A stretch of DNA of 49,829 bases from an uncultured bacterium (lineage in GTDB: Bacteria; Verrucomicrobiota; Lentisphaeria; Oligosphaerales; Oligosphaeraceae). A program made the translations under genes and the position numbers. The notes under the pieces were generated by a model. It had not been told where the DNA came from, ran no database searches, and saw only the letters and a list, made by a program, of their open reading frames with translations. Every line of letters starts with the position of its first letter. The first letter of the stretch is position 1. Of the stretch, positions 34,076-41,136 are shown in pieces. The stretch lies in contig CACYQT010000018.1 in assembly GCA_902776645.1 (NCBI GenBank), positions 1 through 49,829 of the forward strand, in the 5' to 3' direction.

Positions 34076-35194
34076 TTACGGTGTCAGCCCGAATTTGGAA
34101 AGGCCGAATTTGATGATGAATTGGGAGAGGGCGTTCTCGACCTCCTGGCAACGGGACATCAGCGCCTTGTCAGAGACTTTGGGGCGTATAGGCATCTGAC
34201 GGACGTTTTCAAAGGCCAGGGGTTTGCCGGTCTTGTAGCGTTTTTTAATGACAGATTGAAATTTTCTCGGAATTTCGATTCGCTGCCATTTGTCCGCTTT
34301 GATGATCTTTCCCGTGTCTTTTTGCAGTTCATAGCTTTCGATGATGATCTGGTCCACGTAGATATTCAGCAGTTTGAAGGCGGGACGGTGGCTGCGTCCG
34401 ATGGATGGTGCGCAGAACTGCGTCCATGTTCCTTGCGGGAATTCCAAATCCAGATGGAGATGGCCGCTGAGCGCGGCAATGACGCATGGATTCTCGTTCA
34501 ACGTGGCGGCGCCCCATTCCGCATCTGGAAAAGACGGCGGCAGAAGTGTTTCATGAAGAACGAAGAACGACGGCTTGTCGGCGTTCAGCTTAAGATCATT
34601 TTTGATCCATTCCTTCGTGTCGTCATAAAAGACAGACGTAATGTCGCGTTGTGGCGCGACAGCGTCCGTGGCTGTCATGAGGAAATGGAAGCCGCCGAAA
34701 TCAAAACTGTACTTCTGAGGGCCGAAGACCTTTTCAAAATCCCATGGCCAATTGTCACCGGGAATGATCGCATAAGGTTTCGCAAGTTCCTTTTCGAGAA
34801 AACGTTTGAGCCAAAGATGGCGTTTTACTCCAACGGGATATTTGCTTTCCTTTTCAGGCAGGTCTTTGTAGTAGTCGCAATTGTCACCCGTGATGAGGGT
34901 GAGATTGGCCTTCAATTCGTCCCGTATCATGTTGAAAGCTGTTTTGGAAGCCTTGACGCTTGGTTCGTCCCGCAGATGCATGTCGCTGACCCATGCCACT
35001 TTAAAAAGCGGCATGCCTGCTTTTTTGGCCCATGAAGGCTGCGCCATAGGGGCGATTTCGAATTTTTTGGCGGTCTGGGCGAGACTTTGCACGCCGCTTC
35101 CGCTGGTCAACTGCGACTGTGCCAGACACTTGCCTGTCTTCAGCAGGAAGAGGATGGCGGCGAAGAGAACATGGTAAAGAAATCGTCGTATCAT
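34076..35194 (-). CDS. Exported metallophosphoesterase with an altered GNH motif
   Basis: 372 residues. An N-terminal hydrophobic segment (about 5-25) ending CLA-Q predicts export. Motifs are D71-x-H73 (SDMHLRDE), G103-D104-N105 (ITGDN), H214 (VLHET) and G244-HLH (245-247). Where GNH(D/E) is expected the sequence reads IPGDNW (144-149), so the usual catalytic His is missing. Activity may be reduced or the site rearranged. There is no Shine-Dalgarno sequence before the ATG. The gene is convergent with the DUF4276 gene (6 bases between stops) and diverges from the ketosynthase gene across 160 bases. The substrate is unknown. Confidence 0.82.
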   Translation of the reverse strand: MIRRFLYHVLFAAILFLLKTGKCLAQSQLTSGSGVQSLAQTAKKFEIAPMAQPSWAKKAGMPLFKVAWVSDMHLRDEPSVKASKTAFNMIRDELKANLTLITGDNCDYYKDLPEKESKYPVGVKRHLWLKRFLEKELAKPYAIIPGDNWPWDFEKVFGPQKYSFDFGGFHFLMTATDAVAPQRDITSVFYDDTKEWIKNDLKLNADKPSFFVLHETLLPPSFPDAEWGAATLNENPCVIAALSGHLHLDLEFPQGTWTQFCAPSIGRSHRPAFKLLNIYVDQIIIESYELQKDTGKIIKADKWQRIEIPRKFQSVIKKRYKTGKPLAFENVRQMPIRPKVSDKALMSRCQEVENALSQFIIKFGLSKFGLTP

Positions 35195-35354
35195 TGATTT
35201 ATATCAATTAGATGATGAAGTTTCCGCATAATGATTGTCATGAAAATTTACACTGGAATCGGCAAATGGCAAGCAATCCAATAAAAGCTTTTGAGAATCG
35301 TTCTATAAACTGTCCAGAAAATCGTTTTTTAAATTGCAATAAGGTAATGTCATC

Positions 35355-37265
35355 ATGGAAATGAAAATCACCGGCATGGGATTGGTCTGCAGCCTCGGCG
35401 GCGACGTGACGGACGTGTTCAAGCGGATGTGCGCAGGGGAGTGCGGCTTCCGCCCCATCACACGCTTTGAAGCGGAGCCATACGCTCAGAAAAAGGCGGG
35501 GCAGCTTTCAGAAGATCTTGAAAATGAACTGCGGACGGAATTTCCTGATGAAGACATCTCTGCGGCGATGATGAAACGCGCGGGCAAGGAAGCCATGGCG
35601 CAGGCCAAGATGGCCGTGGCACCTGAACGGCAGGGGATTCTGCTGGCGACCAATTTCGGCCCCATGGAGTCGTTGGAGTGGGCATGGCGCGAACGTCTGG
35701 ATACGCAGGCGATGGACGAAGCCAGTTATGAACCGTATGACGCCGTCATCGCCCAAATGGCGGAAGCCTTCAATTGCAAAGGGCCCCGCCTTCAGATTTC
35801 CATGTCCTGCGCGTCTGGCGCGGCGGCGGCCAGCCTGGCGGCGGACGTCATCCGCGAAGGCCGTGCGGACAGGATGCTAGTTCTTGCGTATGACTCACTT
35901 ACCGAATACGCATGGTGCGGCCTTTCCAATCTGCGCACGATCACGACGGACGTGATGCGCCCCTTCGATCCGGATCGTTCCGGCACGATTTTCAGCGAAG
36001 GCGCCGCCGCGATGGTTTTGGAACGGCCGGACGCCGCCGCCACAGCCCTCGGATGGATTTCCGGAGCGGCGACGAACAACAACGCGTTCCACATGACGGC
36101 TCCCCCAAAAGAAGCCGCCGGTTCAAAGCGCGTCATGGAGGACGCCTTGGCCAATTCTGGCTTGTCAACGGCGGATTTGACGCATGTCTGCGCCCATGCG
36201 ACCAGTACTCACGCCAACGACGAAACGGAGGCGGGAGCGCTTCGCAACTTGTTCGGCGAGAGGCTTCCGCAGATTTCCGTCGCGGCGCACAAATCGCAAC
36301 TGGGCCATCTGCTGGGCGCGGCCGGACTTGCTGAAGCCGTCGTCACCGTCCAGGCCATGCGTCTGGGCGTCATTCCACCGACCATCAACCATGCGAAAAA
36401 CGATCCGGTCTGCGAACCGATTGACTGTATTCCGGGCCAGGCGCGCGTCAAATCCTTTGACGCCGCCATCACCAATTCCGCAGGCATCGGCGGCAACAAT
36501 TCATCATTGGTCCTGACAAAGAACGGCAGCGGGAAATCAAAGGAAGCCAACGCCATCGATTGTCTTTATGTGCAGTCACTTGCGTGGGTTCTGCCTGCAG
36601 GCGTCGGCACGGGCGCGGAGTTGCTGTCCCATCCTGAATGGTTTGACTGGAGCGATGATGTGAACGCGGCTCTGGCGGCTTTTTCACCGAAACCGTATGT
36701 GAAATCCGTGAAAGGCTATTTGGATCCGGGCGGCGGCTACCAATTGTCGGCGATGGCATTGGCCGTCGGCGACGGCGCGGTTGTCGGCCTGTCGGAACGG
36801 AAAGGCATTTGCACGGCGACGCGTTATGGCGCAACGACTTCCGCATATAAGTTCTTCGAGCAGCTTGCCCAGAAGGGGCCGCGTCTGGCCAGTCCGTTGA
36901 TTTTCCCGCATGGTTATTCGAACACGGCCGGCAATCTGGCGGCCATCGAATTCGGCTACGGCGGCCCGCACATGGTTTTGTTCGGCGATCAAGACGTTCG
37001 CGAAACATTGGAATTCGCGGCCGCGCGTCTGGCGGACGGCACGGCGGAGGAAATGCTTGTCGGAGCATATGAAGCAGGCTATGCGGCGGCCTTGCCGGAT
37101 GGTCGTTGCGTCTTGAACGGCGCACTGGCGCTAAAAGTGGCGGCGACGCCGTCCGGCCATGATGTCATGGCCATCCGTCTGGCGGATTTGCGGAAACAAC
37201 CTGCGGCCATGCCGCAATTGGGCACGGTGGCAGCTTTTGGCAAGCTTCTGCAGGCGTTGCAGTAA
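35355..37265 (+). CDS. Beta-ketoacyl synthase fused to a second degenerate ketosynthase-like half
   Basis: 636 residues. The first about 395 form a complete KAS II-type ketosynthase: Cys152 in SMSCASGAAAAS, His281 in AHATSTHANDETE, His318 in KSQLGHLLGAAG, and the C-terminal NSAGIGGNNSSLVL. These three residues perform decarboxylative condensation of acyl and malonyl thioesters. After a short linker the last about 235 residues resemble the N-terminal half of another ketosynthase (YVQSLAWVLPAG, then PHGYSNTAGNLAAIEFGYGG), but the Cys position has no Cys. This recalls a chain-length-factor-like subunit fused to its partner. AAGG 13 bases upstream is a weak ribosome-binding site. No ACP, acyltransferase or other lipid or polyketide gene is adjacent, so the pathway (an aryl polyene or unusual fatty acid is possible) is unknown. 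Confidence 0.82.
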   Translation: MEMKITGMGLVCSLGGDVTDVFKRMCAGECGFRPITRFEAEPYAQKKAGQLSEDLENELRTEFPDEDISAAMMKRAGKEAMAQAKMAVAPERQGILLATNFGPMESLEWAWRERLDTQAMDEASYEPYDAVIAQMAEAFNCKGPRLQISMSCASGAAAASLAADVIREGRADRMLVLAYDSLTEYAWCGLSNLRTITTDVMRPFDPDRSGTIFSEGAAAMVLERPDAAATALGWISGAATNNNAFHMTAPPKEAAGSKRVMEDALANSGLSTADLTHVCAHATSTHANDETEAGALRNLFGERLPQISVAAHKSQLGHLLGAAGLAEAVVTVQAMRLGVIPPTINHAKNDPVCEPIDCIPGQARVKSFDAAITNSAGIGGNNSSLVLTKNGSGKSKEANAIDCLYVQSLAWVLPAGVGTGAELLSHPEWFDWSDDVNAALAAFSPKPYVKSVKGYLDPGGGYQLSAMALAVGDGAVVGLSERKGICTATRYGATTSAYKFFEQLAQKGPRLASPLIFPHGYSNTAGNLAAIEFGYGGPHMVLFGDQDVRETLEFAAARLADGTAEEMLVGAYEAGYAAALPDGRCVLNGALALKVAATPSGHDVMAIRLADLRKQPAAMPQLGTVAAFGKLLQALQ

Positions 37266-37323
37266 GGCATGGGGCCATCCATGGCGCGGTGATAAAAACG
37301 CGCCATGCCGCCGCCTACAGCCA

Positions 37324-37359
37324 TTATGTCGCTTATGTCCCTTTTGTCGCTTTTGTCGC
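37324..37359. repeat. Nonamer tandem repeat (TTATGTCGC family)
   Basis: Four 9-bp units: TTATGTCGC, TTATGTCCC, TTTTGTCGC, TTTTGTCGC, with a decayed fifth. The array lies 58 bases after the ketosynthase stop and just before a terminator. It is unlike the window's 7-bp families in sequence and period. Confidence 0.85.
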
Positions 37360-37377
37360 TTATAATACAATAACAAC

Positions 37378-37411
37378 AAGCCCTCCGTCTGAAATTTCAG
37401 GCGGAGGGCTT
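37378..37411. terminator. Bidirectional terminator between convergent genes
   Basis: A 17-bp near-perfect palindrome (37378-37394 with 37395-37411, one G-U pair) with essentially no spare loop. T-rich sequence lies on both exits. It serves the ketosynthase gene on the plus strand and the Gly/Pro-rich gene on the minus strand. Confidence 0.85.
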
Positions 37412-37443
37412 TGTTCTACGGAAAGACTTGTAATGTCAATGAG

Positions 37444-38118
37444 TTACGGCTGTACGACCGGCTGTTCAGCGGCCAGCAGGGCGATGAGCTGCTCCTGCGT
37501 GATGGCGGTCTTGGGATAGCCCTTCAACGGCTCGATGGTGTTGAGGAAGGCATCCTTGTCGCCGCGCATGCGGTCGAGGGCCTGGATGTAGTCGAGTTCC
37601 GCTTGGTTTTTGTCAAGTTTCGACATGGTGTCGCTGGCGGCGGCGTAGCGTTCTTTCAGGAAGGCTTCGGCAAGGCCGGGCATGATACGGCGGCCACCGG
37701 CTTCATTGCGCATAAGCATCAGCTGGGCGAGATCGCGGTCCAGACGCATCTTGAGGGCGGCGGGGCCTTGCGCGGTCTTGAGGGCTTCGTCAAAGAGGGC
37801 GACGCGTTCCTTGTATTTGGCGATGTATTCGTCCGAAGGCTTCATGGGGCCGAAGCCGCCGAAACCGCCCATGCCGCCGCCGCGGGGGCCGCCCATGCCG
37901 GGCATTCCGCCAGGCCCGCCGGGGCCGCCAGGGCCGGGCATTCCGCCGCCAGGGCCGCCAGGAGCGGGGCCGCCTTGAGGTTCGGCGGCAACTTCACCAG
38001 GGTTGCTTTTGGCGACAAAATCCGTGATCTGAGGGACAAGCGTCCCGAACAGGGCGATGATGGACACGATCAACGCAATCGTGCCGACGTGCTTTTCAGT
38101 GAAACTCGATGTGCTCAT
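37444..38118 (-). CDS. Single-pass membrane protein with Gly/Pro-rich linker and helical tail
   Basis: 224 residues; AAGGAGCACA precedes the ATG. One N-terminal membrane helix (about 12-36, HVGTIALIVSIIALFGTLVP) is followed by a low-complexity Gly/Pro/Met segment (about 46-90: GGPAPGGPGGG, then PGGPGGPGGMPGMGGPRGG). A charged, mostly helical C-terminal domain (about 92-224) contains several Leu/Met heptads. With a short cytoplasmic start, the bulk is likely periplasmic. I recognise no family. The linker suggests a spacer or a condensing or cross-linking segment. The neighbours give no functional hint. Confidence 0.82.
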   Translation of the reverse strand: MSTSSFTEKHVGTIALIVSIIALFGTLVPQITDFVAKSNPGEVAAEPQGGPAPGGPGGGMPGPGGPGGPGGMPGMGGPRGGGMGGFGGFGPMKPSDEYIAKYKERVALFDEALKTAQGPAALKMRLDRDLAQLMLMRNEAGGRRIMPGLAEAFLKERYAAASDTMSKLDKNQAELDYIQALDRMRGDKDAFLNTIEPLKGYPKTAITQEQLIALLAAEQPVVQP

Positions 38119-38249
38119 TGTGCTCCTTGCTCTTTTTGTGTTTTTGATGATTATCTATAGTTCCGTGGGACAAGGCTTTTTATAACAATATAAAGGGCAA
38201 AACAAAAAAATCCCAATTTTTTTTGAAAAAAGTGGAATTGATGGCGGAT

Positions 38250-38282
38250 AAAAAAACATGGGCAGGCCGAAGCCTGCCCATG
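38250..38282 (-). terminator. Intrinsic terminator of the sugar isomerase gene
   Basis: A perfect 11-bp GC-rich stem (38257-38267 with 38272-38282) and a CGAA loop. On the minus strand it is followed by seven T's (38256-38250), 28 bases after the stop codon. Confidence 0.92.
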
Positions 38283-38310
38283 TTGGAACTTTCACATCAA
38301 AAAAGGATGA

Positions 38311-39072
38311 CTATCTGTAACCGATGCCGAGGCCGTAGGCGGTCATGTAGTCATAGCTGCGCTGCAACGCGATGATCTGGTTGTAGGGCGTGTCGTCCAG
38401 TTCGACGATGACGCTCTGGATGTGGTCGGGCGATGCCGCCATCGCGCCGGGGATGTCCAGCTTGCCTTCGCCGAGCGGACGCATGTGGATTTTTCCCGTG
38501 CCGATGCCGTCTTTCAGATGGAGCAGTTCGATGCGGTCGTTGAAGTGTTCGATGACTTCGATCTCGCTGTTCTTGAAGAAGTTCGTGGACCAGTAGATGT
38601 CCAGCTGGAATTTGACTTTAGGGCAGAGTTCCGCGTAGATGTCGTATTTCAGCTTGCCGTCGAGATATTCGAATTCATGGGCATGGTTGTGTTGCGCGAG
38701 AATCAGGCCGGCCGCTTCGACTTTGTCGGCGACGATGCAGGTTCTCTCCGCCGTCCGCTTGATGGCGTCCAGATCTTTGAATTCAGCGCCGCCGTAGCCG
38801 CAGATGATGTGCTTCAGGCCGAGTTCCTTCGCCAGCGCGATGCCTTCATCGATGTTTTCGGGGGCGCAGGGGATGCCATGGGCGGACACGATTTCCAGAC
38901 CGAGATCATCGCAGGCTTTTTTGAAATCCTGTGGAGTCATGCCGCCCCAACCGGCGGGTTCGACGCCCATGTAGCCGATGTCGGCGACGGCTTTCAGAAC
39001 GTACGGCATGCCGAATTTTTCCGCTTCTCTTCTCAACGTGTAAAGCTGGACCGCCAATTTACGTTTGCGCAT
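38311..39072 (-). CDS. Sugar phosphate isomerase/epimerase (xylose isomerase-like TIM barrel)
   Basis: 253 residues; AAAGGAGACAATC precedes the ATG. The AP-endonuclease-2/xylose-isomerase-like barrel is recognisable from KLAVQLYTLRREAEKFG, IGYMGVEPAGWGG, EIVSAHG, LAQHNHAHEFE (about 123-133), FQLDIYWSTN, IELLHLKDG and VIVELDD. The Glu, Asp and His at these strand ends form the metal site of the family. Members interconvert keto and aldo sugars, epimerise inositols or act on sugar derivatives; substrates cannot be told from sequence. No signal peptide is present. It precedes nothing co-directional within a short gap except the DUF362 gene 57 bases upstream, which may share its transcript. Confidence 0.9.
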   Translation of the reverse strand: MRKRKLAVQLYTLRREAEKFGMPYVLKAVADIGYMGVEPAGWGGMTPQDFKKACDDLGLEIVSAHGIPCAPENIDEGIALAKELGLKHIICGYGGAEFKDLDAIKRTAERTCIVADKVEAAGLILAQHNHAHEFEYLDGKLKYDIYAELCPKVKFQLDIYWSTNFFKNSEIEVIEHFNDRIELLHLKDGIGTGKIHMRPLGEGKLDIPGAMAASPDHIQSVIVELDDTPYNQIIALQRSYDYMTAYGLGIGYR

Positions 39073-39129
39073 GATTGTCTCCTTTGTTTCCTGTTTGTTC
39101 TCTCGTTTGATTCTAAAAAACCGCGAAAA

Positions 39130-40245
39130 TCACTTCACGGTGATCAATTCATATTCACGTGTGCCGATGCCGAGCTTTTCGGAATGCTCTAGCTGGATCT
39201 CCCAGTTCGTCGTGGGCGAAACATCCTTGAAATGATCATGATGGCAACGGTCGCGTTCGCCGAGAATGCTTCCGGCGACCAAGGCGGGCATCTTGTTGAC
39301 GGCGTCCGCGCAGGCCTGGTCAAGAGCCACGGGATCGAAGGAGGCGAACATGCCGACGTCCGAGACGATCGGCGCGTCGTTTTCCGGATGGCAGTCGCAG
39401 AACGGCGAGACGTCCATGACGATGCTGATATGGAAATGCGGGCGGCCTTCCAGCACGGCCCAGGCGTATTCCGCCATCTTCTTGTCCAGCGAACCGGGCA
39501 CGGAGTTGTAGCTTGCGCTGATGGCGTCCTTCGGGCAGATGGAGACGCATTGGCCGCAGCCGACGCATTTGTTATGGTCGATGACGGCCTTGCCGGAGCT
39601 GAAATCCTGTGCGTTATGCGCGCAGATTTTCGCGCAAAGACGGCAGCCGACGCACTGCTTGGCGTCTACGAACGGCTTGCTGTCGCAATGCTGTTCCATT
39701 TTTCCCGCACGGGAGCCGCAGCCCATGCCGATGTTCTTGATGGCGCCGCCGAAGCCCGTCATTTCATGGCCTTTGAAATGGGACAGCGAAATGAACACGT
39801 CCGCGTCCATGATGGCGCGGCCGATTTTCGCCTCTTTCACATATTCGCCATGCGGGACAGGGACGAGCGTTTCGTCACCGCCTTTCAGGCCGTCGGCGAT
39901 GATGACATGGCAGCCCGTCGTATAAGGCGTGAAGCCATTGAGATATGCCGATTCGATATGATCGAGCGCATCTTTGCGATGGCCGACGTACAGCGTGTTG
40001 CAGTCCGTCAGGAACGGTTTGCCGCCAAGCTTCTTGATTTCGTCCGCGACGACGCGCGCGAAATTCGGGCGGAGGAAGGAAAGATTGCCCGGTTCGCCGA
40101 AGTGGATTTTGATAGCGGTGAATTTGTCGTTGAAATCAATCTGGTCCATGCCCGCCGCCTTCAGCAGGTTGGCCAGCTTGCCCATCAAGCCTTTACCGAA
40201 GGCCTTGGTGCGCATGTCCGTGAAATAGACTTTCGATTTCGCCAT
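39130..40245 (-). CDS. DUF362 protein with two [4Fe-4S] clusters
   Basis: 371 residues with a strong AAGGAGAGCATC before the ATG. The DUF362 domain spans most of the chain (KVYFTDMRTKAF at the start, KIHFGEPGN, FLTDCNTLYVGHRKDALDH, VFISLSHFKGHEMTGFGG). A bacterial ferredoxin insert has C198-x2-C201-x2-C204-x3-C208 and C227-x2-C230-x2-C233-x3-C237-P. HPENDAPIVSDVGMFASFDPVALDQAC follows in the C-terminal part. DUF362 ferredoxins are widespread in anaerobes and mostly uncharacterised; a cytoplasmic redox role is likely. It is 24 bases downstream of nudC in the same direction. Confidence 0.92.
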   Translation of the reverse strand: MAKSKVYFTDMRTKAFGKGLMGKLANLLKAAGMDQIDFNDKFTAIKIHFGEPGNLSFLRPNFARVVADEIKKLGGKPFLTDCNTLYVGHRKDALDHIESAYLNGFTPYTTGCHVIIADGLKGGDETLVPVPHGEYVKEAKIGRAIMDADVFISLSHFKGHEMTGFGGAIKNIGMGCGSRAGKMEQHCDSKPFVDAKQCVGCRLCAKICAHNAQDFSSGKAVIDHNKCVGCGQCVSICPKDAISASYNSVPGSLDKKMAEYAWAVLEGRPHFHISIVMDVSPFCDCHPENDAPIVSDVGMFASFDPVALDQACADAVNKMPALVAGSILGERDRCHHDHFKDVSPTTNWEIQLEHSEKLGIGTREYELITVK

Positions 40246-40269
40246 GATGCTCTCCTTAATATCGTTGCT

Positions 40270-41097
40270 TTATAGATTGAAAAACTGCGTGATGACTTTA
40301 TGCGCAATACTGCCGGGCGCGGGAATCGTCGGCAGTGTTTCTCTTGTAAACCATCCGATTTCAACCAGTTCCGTTCCGTCCGGCTTCGCTTCGCCGGATT
40401 CCCATTCCGCCTCGAACGCCAGCATGAGGCTGTTCGGAAACGGCCATGGCTGACTGGACAGATAGCGGATGTTCTTCACCGCGATGCCTGTCTCCTCCAT
40501 GATTTCGCGGCGCACGGCCTGCTCGACAGTTTCGCCTGTCTCGACAAATCCCGCGATCAGCCCGAACGTACGGTCCGTAAACCGCTTGTTGTGGGCCAGC
40601 AGCAGCTCCTTCCGGCCGTTGCGGGTGATGGCGACGATGACCGCGGGGGCGATCTGCGGATAGTACCGTTCGCCGCATTGCGGGCAGACGAGCGCCAAAT
40701 CCGTGTCGGAAAAGGACATCGGCGTTCCGCAACCGCCGCAAAGGCGGTGCTGGCGGCGCCATGTCGACATTTCGCGGACACGACTGACGGCGTTCATGAT
40801 GTCCGGGCCGGATTCGGCGAACGCGATTCGCGTCGGCTTGACGGACAGGCCGGCCGGAATGTCCACGTCTTCCAGTTGCGCGGATGTCCCGCAGCAGATG
40901 GCGCCGTCGATGGTTCCGACGGCCATCAGCATGCCGTCCGCCGGCAGAAGGCCGCGCACGTCATCCGCAAGCGGAAGACTGTTTACACCGTTCGCCGTGG
41001 ACAAAAGCACATCCCGCCTGTTGAAAAGCACGACGCGCTCCTGTCCGGTCAGTTCCGAAACAGGCAATTCCTTGTTGACCTGTGAAATCGTGAACAT
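40270..41097 (-). CDS. nudC: NAD(+) diphosphatase / NAD-cap hydrolase
   Basis: 275 residues. NudC splits NAD(H) to NMN(H) and AMP and removes NAD caps from RNA. The zinc ribbon has C120-x2-C123 and C138-x2-C141. A full Nudix box spans 183-205 (G-x5-E-x7-R-E-x2-E-E-x-G) and the family-specific SQPWPFPNS lies at 215-223. The start ATG abuts a TTAGTGG heptamer array, so the 28 bases before it are repeat sequence with no Shine-Dalgarno motif; no better start is apparent. Translation may depend on coupling or be weak. The DUF362 gene follows at 24 bases. Confidence 0.95.
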   Translation of the reverse strand: MFTISQVNKELPVSELTGQERVVLFNRRDVLLSTANGVNSLPLADDVRGLLPADGMLMAVGTIDGAICCGTSAQLEDVDIPAGLSVKPTRIAFAESGPDIMNAVSRVREMSTWRRQHRLCGGCGTPMSFSDTDLALVCPQCGERYYPQIAPAVIVAITRNGRKELLLAHNKRFTDRTFGLIAGFVETGETVEQAVRREIMEETGIAVKNIRYLSSQPWPFPNSLMLAFEAEWESGEAKPDGTELVEIGWFTRETLPTIPAPGSIAHKVITQFFNL

Positions 41098-41125
41098 TCA
41101 GTGGTTAGTGATTAGTGGTTAGTGG
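41098..41125. repeat. TTAGTGG heptamer array at the nudC start
   Basis: Four units: TCAGTGG, TTAGTGA, TTAGTGG, TTAGTGG, then TTGG. It begins on the base after the nudC start codon (plus-strand order) and ends 11 bases before the rny stop. Confidence 0.9.
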
Positions 41126-41136
41126 TTGGTTTTCCG

